A stretch of 49,739 nt of DNA from Xinfangfangia pollutisoli (GTDB lineage: Bacteria; Pseudomonadota; Alphaproteobacteria; Rhodobacterales; Rhodobacteraceae): contig NZ_JAICBZ010000019.1 of the NCBI RefSeq assembly GCF_020179405.1, forward strand, positions 2,356 through 52,094, given 5' to 3'. Every line of letters starts with the position of its first letter. The first letter of the stretch is position 1. The notes beneath the pieces were generated by a model. That model was not told the origin of the DNA and did not search any database. It saw only the letters and a list, made by a program, of their open reading frames with translations. The translations under genes were made by a program, and so were the position numbers. Positions 10,216 through 18,365 of the stretch are shown here, in pieces.

Positions 10216-12954
10216 TCAGATCGCGCCGGCTTCCATTTCCGCCAGAACCCGCGCCAGGCTTTCGCGGCAGAAGGGTTTTTCCAGGCAGGGCCGGTCGACC
10301 CGCGACAGAAAGCCTGCCGCCGCCGCGCCCAGCGCGTCGCCGGTGACAAAGGCCAGTCGCCGCAGCAGGGACGGATATTCGGCCGAAAGCCAGGCGTAGA
10401 AGGCCGGACCGTCCAGCTGCGGCATGCGCAGATCGCTGAAGATCAGCGCCAGATCGGGGTTCTGCCGGATCCGCGCCTGCGCCTCGGCCACGGACAGGGC
10501 GGTCTCGGTCGCATAGCCCTCGTCCTCCAGCAATTCGGCCAGAACCTCGACCAGGCCCGGTTCGTCATCGACGACCAGCGCGCGCGGCCGCCGCCCGGCG
10601 CCCGGGCCCGCCAGGCCAGAGCCGGCAGCGGGGCCGGTGTCGGGCGCGGGCTGCGGCGCCGCCGGCCGCTCGACCGCCGCGGGCAGGGTGACGCGGAAGA
10701 TCGCCCCACCCAGAGCCGGGCCCAGCGCCCCGCCCAGCGCCTGATCCGGGGCGACAAGTTCCAGCAGGCCCTGATGCGCGGTGACCACGTTCAGGCAGAA
10801 AGACAGGCCCACGCCCGAGCCGCCGCCCTGCGGCTTGGTGGTGAAGAAGGGCTCGAAAATGCGCGAGCGGATCGCCTCGGGCACGCCGGGGCCGCTGTCG
10901 GCAACCTCGATCACCGCGGCCCCGCCCACGCCCTGGCTGCTGGCGCGGGTCACGACGCGGATCACCCGCGGGCCCGGCCGCCCATCCATGGCCTGCTGGG
11001 CATTGACCACAAGATTCAGCACCACCTGGGCCAGCAGATCGGCATCGCCCTCGATCTCGGGCAGGTCCGGGTCCAGCTGCAGATCCACCGTCATGCCGGA
11101 TGTGTGCAGCGAATAGCCCATCAGATCGACGGCCGCCCGCGCCATGTCGTTCAGGCTGGCGCGGCGCGTCTCGGTCGGGCGGCGGCGCGCAAGGCCGAGG
11201 AAGGTCTTGGCGATCCGCCCGCAGCGTTCGCCTGCCGCGCGGATCTTTTCGGCCCGCAGCCCCAAGGGGCCGCCGCGGGCCTCTTCTTCCAGCAGTGCCG
11301 CCTGCGCCACCACGATGGCAAGCGGATTGTTCAGCTCATGCGCCACCCCGGCCAGAAGCGAGCCCATGGCATTCAGCTTTTCCGACTGGTGCAGCGCCTC
11401 GCGCGAGCGTTCCAGATCCAGTTCGGCCGCGCGCTGGGCGGTCAGGTCGATGGCGAAGCCGCCGATCCAGCGCCCTTTGCCATCGGGCGCGGCGACGGGA
11501 AAGCGCATGGTCATCGCCCAGTGATAGGGCAAGCCCGGCGCGGCCAGTTCGCCCGTGGTCGACAGGGGCTGACCGGTTTCCAGCACCTGCAGGTCGGCGG
11601 CCATGATCCGCTCGGCCGCGGCCGCATCGCTTACCTCGCGCACGGTCCGGCCGATGACCTGATGCAGCGGGCGGCCGATCACGCGGCAGGCCTCGACATT
11701 CAGCACAAGATATCGGCCGGCGCCGTCCTTCAGGAACATCGCGACGGGGGCATTGTCCACGAAGGCCGCAAACCGCGCCTCGGATTGCGCCAGCCCCCGT
11801 TCGGCGCGGACATGATCGGTCACGTCGCGGCTGTGGCCGATCAGGCCGATCACCTGCCCGGCCTCGTCGCGAAACAGCGTCTTGCGGCTCAGCTGCCAGC
11901 CTTCGCGCCCATCGGCTTGCAGCGTCGGCAGGGTCTGGATCCGGCCCTCGTCGCCGCTGGCCAGGAAATCCTGCTCGGCCGCGTCCAGGCTGCGCGCCAT
12001 CTCGGGCGGCAGGAAATCGGCCTTGCTGCGCCCGATCAGCGCCTCGGCCGAGGGCGCGCCCAGACTGGCGGCCATGGCGGCATTGGCCGCGATGAACCGC
12101 CCCTCAAGATCCTTGGCATGGATCGCATCCGGCATGGCTTCGAAGATCCGCCGGTACAGCGCATTCTGCCGGCTGACGCGTTCCAGCGCCTCGGCCCGGT
12201 CGCGCGCCGCCGTGATGTCGCGCCCGACCGAGATATAGCCAGCCCGGCGCCCCGCGGCATCGAAGATCGCGCGGTTGGACCAGTCCAGCCAGCGCAATGT
12301 GCCATCGGCCATCGCCTGCCGGGCGACAAGGCGGCGCAGCGGCGCCTCGGGCGTCAAAGCCGGCAACTCGGCCCGCAGCCCGTCCTGCGCCTCGGCCGGG
12401 CCGCCCGGCGGGAACAGGGTGCCGATCAGCGCCTCGGGCGCAAGATCGTAGAAGCGGCAGGCCTCGGCGTTGCAGAACAGGATCCGCCCCTCGGCGTCCG
12501 AGCGGATCACCAGATCGCTCTGGTCATCGACCAGGGCGCGCAGGAATTCCTGCCGGGCATGCAGCTCGGCCTCTTGCGCGCGGCGTTCGGTCAGGTCGCG
12601 CAGGCTGGCGGCAAAGATCCGCCCGCCCTCGCCCTCGGCCTCGACGATCGCCAGCTCCACCGGGAAGACATGGCCATCGGCATGCAACGCCTCCAGCTCC
12701 ATCCGGTGGCCGACGACACGCGACGATTCGCCCGCCGCATAGCGCGCCATGCCGGCCTCATGCGCGGCCCTGTGGTGCCCCGGAACGATCAGCTCGCCAA
12801 TGCGCCGGCCCAGGGCCGCGGCGCGCCTGTGCCCGAACAGCCGCTCGGCCGCGGGGTTGAACTCGATCACCCGGCCCGTGGCATCGGTGACCACGATCGC
12901 GTCAAGCGAGGCATCCAGAACCGCCTGGCCCATTCCGAACGCCTCAAGGCTCAT
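10216..12954 (-). CDS. Soluble hybrid sensor histidine kinase with four PAS domains
   Basis: Signal-transduction kinase of 912 residues. No transmembrane helix or signal peptide is visible, so it senses in the cytoplasm. Four PAS-like repeats occupy roughly residues 8-120, 135-250, 262-380 and 390-508. The dimerisation domain has phospho-acceptor His539 in GVAHELNNPLAI. The ATPase domain has NLVVNAQQAM (N box), ADSGPGV (G1) and GSGVGLSFC (G2). The C-terminal receiver has Asp841 in FSDLRMPQLDG and Lys893 in LEKPF. The HELNNPL H box fits the NtrB/DctB-like kinase group. The start at 12954 follows GGGAGGAG. No partner regulator is adjacent; the first AraC gene is divergent but has no receiver domain. 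The signal is unknown. Confidence 0.92.
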   Translation of the reverse strand: MSLEAFGMGQAVLDASLDAIVVTDATGRVIEFNPAAERLFGHRRAAALGRRIGELIVPGHHRAAHEAGMARYAAGESSRVVGHRMELEALHADGHVFPVELAIVEAEGEGGRIFAASLRDLTERRAQEAELHARQEFLRALVDDQSDLVIRSDAEGRILFCNAEACRFYDLAPEALIGTLFPPGGPAEAQDGLRAELPALTPEAPLRRLVARQAMADGTLRWLDWSNRAIFDAAGRRAGYISVGRDITAARDRAEALERVSRQNALYRRIFEAMPDAIHAKDLEGRFIAANAAMAASLGAPSAEALIGRSKADFLPPEMARSLDAAEQDFLASGDEGRIQTLPTLQADGREGWQLSRKTLFRDEAGQVIGLIGHSRDVTDHVRAERGLAQSEARFAAFVDNAPVAMFLKDGAGRYLVLNVEACRVIGRPLHQVIGRTVREVSDAAAAERIMAADLQVLETGQPLSTTGELAAPGLPYHWAMTMRFPVAAPDGKGRWIGGFAIDLTAQRAAELDLERSREALHQSEKLNAMGSLLAGVAHELNNPLAIVVAQAALLEEEARGGPLGLRAEKIRAAGERCGRIAKTFLGLARRRPTETRRASLNDMARAAVDLMGYSLHTSGMTVDLQLDPDLPEIEGDADLLAQVVLNLVVNAQQAMDGRPGPRVIRVVTRASSQGVGGAAVIEVADSGPGVPEAIRSRIFEPFFTTKPQGGGSGVGLSFCLNVVTAHQGLLELVAPDQALGGALGPALGGAIFRVTLPAAVERPAAPQPAPDTGPAAGSGLAGPGAGRRPRALVVDDEPGLVEVLAELLEDEGYATETALSVAEAQARIRQNPDLALIFSDLRMPQLDGPAFYAWLSAEYPSLLRRLAFVTGDALGAAAAGFLSRVDRPCLEKPFCRESLARVLAEMEAGAI

Positions 12955-13156
12955 GCCGGTCTCCTCCCGCGCCGCCCCTGGGCCGACTGTGGCGGGACGC
13001 AAGCGATGCTGTCAACGCGCGTTCTGCCGCGCCGGGCCGGCGGGCCCGACCAAAGTGTGATCCCGGGCTGCGGCGATCGGGCTTGCATCGCGCGAATTCG
13101 TGCTAACCTGCAGCGCAGAAGAAAACCGGAAGCCCAAGCCGAAAGGGAGGTGCGAG

Positions 13157-14173
13157 ATGCTGGAGGAGGCACTCGTTCTGGATGCGGCGGGACGGCCGAT
13201 CCGGCATGGCGGCCGCACACATTCGGCCGATTGGGACGAGGTGCAGGATTTCTGCCGCACCGTCTACATGCCCTATCGCGTCCGTCCGCTTGATCGCCAT
13301 GCGCGCCCCGATGCCACGATGATCCCCGCCCGGGTGGGACGGGTCACGATGACGCGTTTTGCCTATGGAACCGGGATCTTCCTGGATCAGTTCGACCCCG
13401 CCGCCGGGCGCATCCTGGTGTTGAACACGCTGCGCGGCGCGCTGCGCCACCAGACCGCGGCCGAGCCCGAAACAACCGGCGCCGGCGAAAGCTTCGTCGT
13501 CGATTGCTCGCGCACGGATTACTGGCTTGAGGGCAATGACCAGCACATGCAGCTGAACCTGACCGTGCCGCATGAGGTGATGGAGGAAACCGCGGAACGC
13601 TGGTTCGGCTTCGTGCCGGACGATTCGCTCTGGACCCAGCGGGTCAAGATCGGCGGGCCGCAATCGCCCTGGCTGAAGCTTCTGGATTATGTGGCGGGGC
13701 GGATGGCCGGCCCGCTGCCGCCCGGCCCGGATGGGGCGCTGGCCCGGCATCTTGAGGAAATCCTGTGCCTGGAACTGTTGCGCGAATGGGCGGCGGCGGC
13801 GCGGATCCGGCTGGAGGATGGCGCCCGCGCCGCCGCGCCGCATTACGTGCGCCGGGCCGAAGAGATCCTGGCCGCCGAAGCGCGCGAGGCGCCGACGATC
13901 GGTGAGGTGGCGCAGCGGGTGGGCGTCTCGGCCCGCACCCTGTCGGGCGGATTCCAGCGCTTTCGCGGCCTGTCGCCGCGCGCCTTCCTGGCCGCGCGCC
14001 GGCTGGAAGGGCTGAAGGCCGAGCTGGAAACCGCCCCGGCCGAGCGCACGGTGGCCGATATCGCCGCCGATTGGGGGTTTTCGAATTTCGGCGCGCTGGC
14101 CGGGCAATATCGCCGCCGGTTCGGCGAATTGCCCTCGCATACCCGCACCCGCCGCCGCGGCCGGCCCGATTGA
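13157..14173 (+). CDS. AraC family transcriptional regulator (first of two)
   Basis: DNA-binding protein of 338 residues. The N-terminal 190 residues look like an AraC_binding_2-type sensing domain (YRVRPLDRHA, then SFVVDCSRTDYWLEG). The C-terminal pair of helix-turn-helices spans roughly residues 232-330: IGEVAQRVGVSARTLSGGFQ is the first and VADIAADWGFSNFGALAGQYR the second, followed by RRFGELPS. The start at 13157 follows AAGGGAGG; an upstream in-frame ATG at 13100 is weaker. It directly precedes the esterase gene in the same direction, with a tandem direct repeat in the gap that may be its site. The effector is unknown. Confidence 0.9.
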   Translation: MLEEALVLDAAGRPIRHGGRTHSADWDEVQDFCRTVYMPYRVRPLDRHARPDATMIPARVGRVTMTRFAYGTGIFLDQFDPAAGRILVLNTLRGALRHQTAAEPETTGAGESFVVDCSRTDYWLEGNDQHMQLNLTVPHEVMEETAERWFGFVPDDSLWTQRVKIGGPQSPWLKLLDYVAGRMAGPLPPGPDGALARHLEEILCLELLREWAAAARIRLEDGARAAAPHYVRRAEEILAAEAREAPTIGEVAQRVGVSARTLSGGFQRFRGLSPRAFLAARRLEGLKAELETAPAERTVADIAADWGFSNFGALAGQYRRRFGELPSHTRTRRRGRPD

Positions 14174-14185
14174 CTTCGCTTCCGA

Positions 14186-14224
14186 TTCCGGACAGGCCTT
14201 GCCGGTTCCGTACAGACCCTGCCG
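14186..14224. repeat. Tandem direct repeat, candidate AraC-type operator
   Basis: Two 19-bp copies, TTCCGGACAGGCCTTGCCG (14186-14204) and TTCCGTACAGACCCTGCCG (14206-14224), match at 16 of 19 positions with a 20-bp period. They lie between the AraC stop and the esterase ATG and end 51 bp before that ATG. Two direct half-sites about two helical turns apart are how many AraC-family activators bind next to RNA polymerase. The repeat is seen directly; the binding role is inferred. Confidence 0.6.
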
Positions 14225-14275
14225 CCGCAAGGCGCCAGCATCGCCCCTGGGAGAAGGAAATCCAGGGAGGATGCT

Positions 14276-15469
14276 ATGAAGGATCTCACAGCGGCCTGCG
14301 ACGCCGTTCTGCGCGGCGTCACGGCGGGCGCATCGCGGGTGCCGGGCGTGGTGGCGATGGTCACCGACCGCAAGGGCGACATCTATTCGGGGGCTGCGGG
14401 CGAAAGGCGGCTGGGCGGCGCGGCGATGACGGAAGACACGGTCTTTGCGATCTTCTCGACCACCAAGGCCATCGCCGGCACCGCGGCGCTGCAATGCGTG
14501 GAAGAGGGGCTTCTGGATCTGGACGCCCCGGCCAGCACCTATGCGCCGGCCATCGGCAAATTGCAGGTGATCGAGGGCTTCGATGCCGCCGGCGCGCCGA
14601 AGCTGCGGGCGCCGAAACGCGCCATCACCACCCGGATGCTGATGCTGCACACCGCGGGCTTCGGCTATGATTTCTTCTCGGAAACCTACAAGCGGCTGGC
14701 CGAAGACCACGGCCAGCCCTCGGTCGTCGCGGCCAGCCGCGCCGCGATCGAGACGCCGCTGCTGTTCGATCCCGGCGAGCGCTGGGAATATGGCAGCAAT
14801 ATCGACTGGGTCGGCCAGGTGGTCGAAGGCATCCGCGGCAAGCGCCTGGGCGAGGTGATGCGGCAGCGCATCTTCGACCCGCTGGGCATGGACGAGATCG
14901 CCTTCACCCGCACGGCGGCGATGAAGGCGCGCTCGGCGGTGATCCATGCCCGCATGCCCGATGGCAGCCTGTCGGCGATGGACGATTTCGCCCTGCCCGA
15001 CAACCCGGAAGTCGATATGGGCGGGCATGGGCTTTACGCCACCATCCCGGAATACATGAAGTTCATCCGCATGTGGCTGAATGACGGCGCCGGGCCGCGC
15101 GGCCGGGTGCTGAGGGCCGAAACCGTCGACTGGGCGGTCAAGGGCGCGCTGGTGCCGCCGCAGAAGGTCACCATGCTGCCGGGCGTCATTCCGTCGCTGT
15201 CGAACGATGCCGAGTTCTTCCCCGGTCTGGCCAAGGACTGGTCCTATACGTTCATGGTCAATTCCGAAACCGCGCCCACCGGCCGGCCGGCGGGGGCCAT
15301 CGGCTGGGCGGGTCTGGCCAACAGCTTCTACTGGATCGACCGGCAGAACGGCTTCGGCGGCTATTGGGCGACCCAGATCCTGCCCTTCGGCGATCCGGTC
15401 TCGTTCGGCGGCTATCTGGATTTCGAAACCGCCACCTACCGGGCGATGACCGCCGCCCGCGCGGCCTAA
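14276..15469 (+). CDS. Serine hydrolase of the beta-lactamase/esterase family (EstB-like)
   Basis: Penicillin-binding-fold hydrolase of 397 residues, most like family VIII carboxylesterases. The nucleophile motif SxxK is Ser61-Thr-Thr-Lys64 ([13 protein letters not shown]), and the likely catalytic tyrosine is Tyr172 in [23 protein letters not shown] and [10 protein letters not shown] are common to this group. There is no signal peptide, so the enzyme is cytoplasmic, which argues against a true beta-lactamase. AGGGAGG precedes the ATG. Its neighbour, a Baeyer-Villiger-type monooxygenase, suggests that the substrate is an ester or lactone made from a ketone; this link is inferred. A hairpin follows the stop. 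Confidence 0.85.
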   Translation: MKDLTAACDAVLRGVTAGASRVPGVVAMVTDRKGDIYSGAAGERRLGGAAMTEDTVFAIFSTTKAIAGTAALQCVEEGLLDLDAPASTYAPAIGKLQVIEGFDAAGAPKLRAPKRAITTRMLMLHTAGFGYDFFSETYKRLAEDHGQPSVVAASRAAIETPLLFDPGERWEYGSNIDWVGQVVEGIRGKRLGEVMRQRIFDPLGMDEIAFTRTAAMKARSAVIHARMPDGSLSAMDDFALPDNPEVDMGGHGLYATIPEYMKFIRMWLNDGAGPRGRVLRAETVDWAVKGALVPPQKVTMLPGVIPSLSNDAEFFPGLAKDWSYTFMVNSETAPTGRPAGAIGWAGLANSFYWIDRQNGFGGYWATQILPFGDPVSFGGYLDFETATYRAMTAARAA

Positions 15470-15495
15470 GCCTCGGCGCCCGTCACGCGACCGCC

Positions 15496-15521
15496 GGGCG
15501 GGGGCCCTCTTCCCCCCGCCC
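15496..15521 (+). terminator. Terminator-like hairpin after the esterase gene
   Basis: Perfect 9-bp stem GGGCGGGGG/CCCCCGCCC with an 8-nt loop, 26 nt after the esterase stop and 30 nt before the second AraC start. A C-rich rather than T-rich tract follows, so it may be a weak or Rho-assisted terminator. Confidence 0.5.
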
Positions 15522-15551
15522 ACCCCCCTTGCCCTGCAGGATGGAGGAGCG

Positions 15552-16436
15552 ATGAGCGGATTGATCCCCTATGAACAGCTGCCCGACTGGGTGCCGGGCC
15601 GCGTGCTGCTGGCCAGCGACGATCTGGGCTGGAAGAATGTCGCGCTGCGCGCCTATCACTATCGGGGCCAGGACGTGATCGTGCCGGCGATGCGGGATTT
15701 CATGCTGGTCAGCTATCGCGCCGGCTCGACCGCGATGCAGCGCCGCTTTGAGGGCCGCTGGACCCGCGACACGCTGGGGCCCGGCGCCACCTCGCTGCTG
15801 ACGCGGGCGCAACAGGCCGCCTGGTGCTGGGACCGCGAGATCGAGGTGACCCATGTCTATCTCTCGGCCGCTTTGGTGGCCGAAGTCGCCAGCGAGGTGA
15901 TGGATTGCCGGGTGACCGAGGTGACGCTGGCCGATGTGCTGCGCACCGAGGATCCGGTGATGGCGGGCGCGGTGCAGGCGATCGCCACCGAGGCGCAGAC
16001 CCGCGGCCTGGGCGGCGCGCTGTACGTCGATGCGCTGTCGCGCGCGCTGGTCGTGCATCTGCTGCGCCGCTATGCCGCGATCCGCCTGCCCGAAGCGGCG
16101 CCGCGCGGCGGCCTGACCCCGCGCCAGGAGCGGCTGATCGCCGAATACATCGCCACCCATCTGGCCGAGGCGCTGGACCTGAAGGCACTGGGCGCGGTGC
16201 TGGGCCTGATGCCCTGCCTGTTCTCGCGCCTGTTTCGCAAAAGCTTCGGCCTGCCGCCGCATGCCTATGTCATGGCGGCCCGGCTGGACCGGGCGCGGCG
16301 ACTGCTGGCCGAAGGCCGCCTGCCGATCAAGGCGGTGGCGGCCGAATGCGGCTTTGCCGATCAGGCCCATCTGACGCGCCAGTTCGCCGCCCATTGCGGC
16401 CAGACCCCGGCCGCCTTCCGCCGCCAGGCGCTTTAA
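15552..16436 (+). CDS. AraC family transcriptional regulator (second of two)
   Basis: DNA-binding protein of 294 residues. The C-terminal DNA-binding domain covers residues about 190-292: LDLKALGAVLGLMPCLFSRLFRKSFGLPPHAYVMAARLDRAR, then KAVAAECGFADQAHLTRQFAAHCGQTPAAFRR, both complete helix-turn-helices. The N-terminal half is an unassigned sensing domain with a WKNVALRAYHYRGQD start and no close similarity by eye to the first AraC protein. GGAGG lies 7 bp before the ATG. It is convergent with the monooxygenase gene, whose promoter carries a separate tandem repeat, so this protein is a candidate regulator of that gene. The effector is unknown. Confidence 0.9.
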   Translation: MSGLIPYEQLPDWVPGRVLLASDDLGWKNVALRAYHYRGQDVIVPAMRDFMLVSYRAGSTAMQRRFEGRWTRDTLGPGATSLLTRAQQAAWCWDREIEVTHVYLSAALVAEVASEVMDCRVTEVTLADVLRTEDPVMAGAVQAIATEAQTRGLGGALYVDALSRALVVHLLRRYAAIRLPEAAPRGGLTPRQERLIAEYIATHLAEALDLKALGAVLGLMPCLFSRLFRKSFGLPPHAYVMAARLDRARRLLAEGRLPIKAVAAECGFADQAHLTRQFAAHCGQTPAAFRRQAL

Positions 16437-16492
16437 CCCTTCCCTGCCCTGCCTGCGGCCTTCCTCTCTGCACAAATATCCTGCGGGGAGGT

Positions 16493-16517
16493 CCGGAGGG
16501 GTGCAAAACCCCTCCGG
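16493..16517. terminator. Bidirectional terminator hairpin between AraC and monooxygenase genes
   Basis: Perfect 10-bp stem CCGGAGGGGT/ACCCCTCCGG with the loop GCAAA, placed between two convergent genes. It follows CACAAATATCCTGCGGGGAG, which resembles a recurrent intergenic motif in Rhodobacteraceae genomes (recalled, not checked). Confidence 0.6.
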
Positions 16518-16551
16518 TCGCCGGGCAGAAGCGCCGGGCAAAGGCGCAGGC

Positions 16552-18156
16552 TCAGCTCATCGCGAAGGCCGGATAGCCCGCCGCCGCCTCTTCCGCGCAT
16601 TTCGCGCGGTAGGTGCCCACGCCCCCGGTATAGGACAGCACCCGCCGCGGCTTTCCAGCCACGTTCGAGCCGGTATACCAGGAATCGGTCTTCGAGATCA
16701 GGGTCGCATTCGCCGTCTCGTCATGATGGCGGACCCAGGCCTCTTCGCCCTCGGCCGTGGGTTCGATCACCGCCTTGTTGGCCCGGCGCAGCGCCGCGAT
16801 GCAATCGGTGATCCATTCGGTCTGCTGCTGCAGACAGGTGGTCATGTTGCACAGGGCCGCCGAGGGCGCCAGCGGCGCGCCGGTCATGAACAGATTGGGG
16901 AAGCCGTGTTTCTGCATCCCCATCGTGGTACGGATGTCGCGCGCCCATTCGTCGCGCAGCTTCATCCCGTCGCGCCCGGTGATGTCGATCCGCGACAAGG
17001 CGCCCGAGCCCGCATCGAAGCCCACCGCCATGATGATCACGTCCAGCGGATAGACGGTGCCATCGGCCAGCTTCACCCCTTCGGGGACGATCTCGGCGAT
17101 CGGATTGTCGCGCACGTTCACCGCCTCGACATTGTCCTTCAGATAGACCTCGAGATAGTTCATCTCCAGCGGCACCCGATGGGTGCCGAAACCGTAATCG
17201 CCGGCCTTGGGCACCAGGATGTCGATCAGCTTGGGGTCCTTCAGCCGGGCCACCATCTTCTCGCGCACGAAGGCCGAGATCTCGGCGCTGACCTCTTCGT
17301 CGAAGAACATCTCGGCGAAAGAGGCCAGCCACAGCTTCAGCGACCCGTCGGCGTGAACCTCTTCCAGCACGGCGCGGCGCTGGTCGGGGGTCAGATCGGC
17401 CCATTTGTGCTGAAAGTCATATTCGAAGCCGGTAAAGCTGCGCGGCAGGTTCTGTTTCAGCTCGGCAAAGCGCGATTTGTACCATTGCTCTTCGGCCGGC
17501 CCGTATTTCGGGTTCTTCATCGGCAGCACATATTGCGGGGTGCGGATGAAGACCTTCATCTCGCCCACCACAGGCGCGATGGTCTGGATCACCTGAATGC
17601 CGGTCGCCCCGATGCCGATCACGCCGACGCGCTTGCCCTCCAGATCAAGCCCGCCCTTCGGGTAGCGCCCGGTATGGACGATCTGGCCGCGGAAACTGGC
17701 CTGGCCGGGGAAACGGTTTTCCAGGGGCGCCGACAGCATGCCGGTGCAGCCGACGAGGAACTGGGTATCGAAACTCTCGCCCTTGTCGGTCGTCACCAGC
17801 CAGCGGCCGGTCTCTTCGTTGAACTGCGCCGAGGTGACGGTGGTGGAAAAGCGGATGTCCTTCTTCAGGTCCAGCCGGTCTGCCACATAATTCAGCCAGC
17901 GCTCGATTTCCGGCTGGCTGGGGAAGCGTTCCGACCAGGTCCAGTCCTTGTACAGCTCTTCGTCGAAGAGATACTGGTAGATATAGCTTTCGCTGTCGAA
18001 CTTGGCGCCGGGATAGCGGTTCCAGTACCAGGTTCCGCCCACGCCCGTGGCGGTATCCACCGCCAGAACCTCAAGCCCGTCTTCGCGCAGCTGATGCAGC
18101 TGGTACAGGCCCGCGACGCCCGCGCCGATGACCAGCGCGTCCAGTTTCCGTGTCAT
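16552..18156 (-). CDS. Flavoprotein monooxygenase, Baeyer-Villiger type
   Basis: FAD- and NADPH-dependent enzyme of 534 residues that probably inserts one oxygen into a ketone to form an ester or lactone. The FAD Rossmann motif is GAGVAGLYQL (residues 11-20). The first type I BVMO fingerprint is GGTWYWNRYPGAKFD (40-54). The second fingerprint, FRGQIVHTGRYP (155-166), has Tyr165 where most members have Trp. The NADPH Rossmann motif is GIGATGIQ (181-188). The length fits the cyclohexanone/phenylacetone monooxygenase group. GGGAGGAAGG precedes the ATG. A tandem direct repeat about 100 bp upstream is a likely regulator site. The substrate is not readable; the esterase gene nearby suggests a ketone degradation route. 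Confidence 0.88.
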   Translation of the reverse strand: MTRKLDALVIGAGVAGLYQLHQLREDGLEVLAVDTATGVGGTWYWNRYPGAKFDSESYIYQYLFDEELYKDWTWSERFPSQPEIERWLNYVADRLDLKKDIRFSTTVTSAQFNEETGRWLVTTDKGESFDTQFLVGCTGMLSAPLENRFPGQASFRGQIVHTGRYPKGGLDLEGKRVGVIGIGATGIQVIQTIAPVVGEMKVFIRTPQYVLPMKNPKYGPAEEQWYKSRFAELKQNLPRSFTGFEYDFQHKWADLTPDQRRAVLEEVHADGSLKLWLASFAEMFFDEEVSAEISAFVREKMVARLKDPKLIDILVPKAGDYGFGTHRVPLEMNYLEVYLKDNVEAVNVRDNPIAEIVPEGVKLADGTVYPLDVIIMAVGFDAGSGALSRIDITGRDGMKLRDEWARDIRTTMGMQKHGFPNLFMTGAPLAPSAALCNMTTCLQQQTEWITDCIAALRRANKAVIEPTAEGEEAWVRHHDETANATLISKTDSWYTGSNVAGKPRRVLSYTGGVGTYRAKCAEEAAAGYPAFAMS

Positions 18157-18258
18157 GCCTTCCTCCCTGATTGTCCCCGCCTGCCTGCCCCCCTCCTCAA
18201 GGGCGCCGGCACGCGGGCTGATGACAGGGGGAAAGCCTAGGAAGCCGCGGCGCGCGTG

Positions 18259-18298
18259 GTCTTGAACGCAGCGGCGGAAGTTTTGAACGATGCGGCGG
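18259..18298. repeat. Tandem direct repeat upstream of the monooxygenase gene
   Basis: Two 19-bp copies, GTCTTGAACGCAGCGGCGG (18259-18277) and GTTTTGAACGATGCGGCGG (18280-18298), match at 16 of 19 positions with a 21-bp period. They lie in the divergent gap, 103 bp upstream of the monooxygenase ATG and 68 bp upstream of the dnaE ATG. A two-turn direct repeat fits an AraC-type site. It differs in sequence from the repeat before the esterase gene, as expected if each AraC protein serves one gene. The binding role is inferred. Confidence 0.6.
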
Positions 18299-18365
18299 CC
18301 AGGCCCGGACCAAGGGGGCCGGCGGGGGTTTGCCGCCGCCGCGCGAAGACGATAGCTTTGCGGGC

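Noticed and set aside
14276-15469. Class C beta-lactamase (resistance gene)
   Set aside because: It has the SxxK motif but no signal peptide and no clear KTG motif; the features fit a family VIII esterase better.
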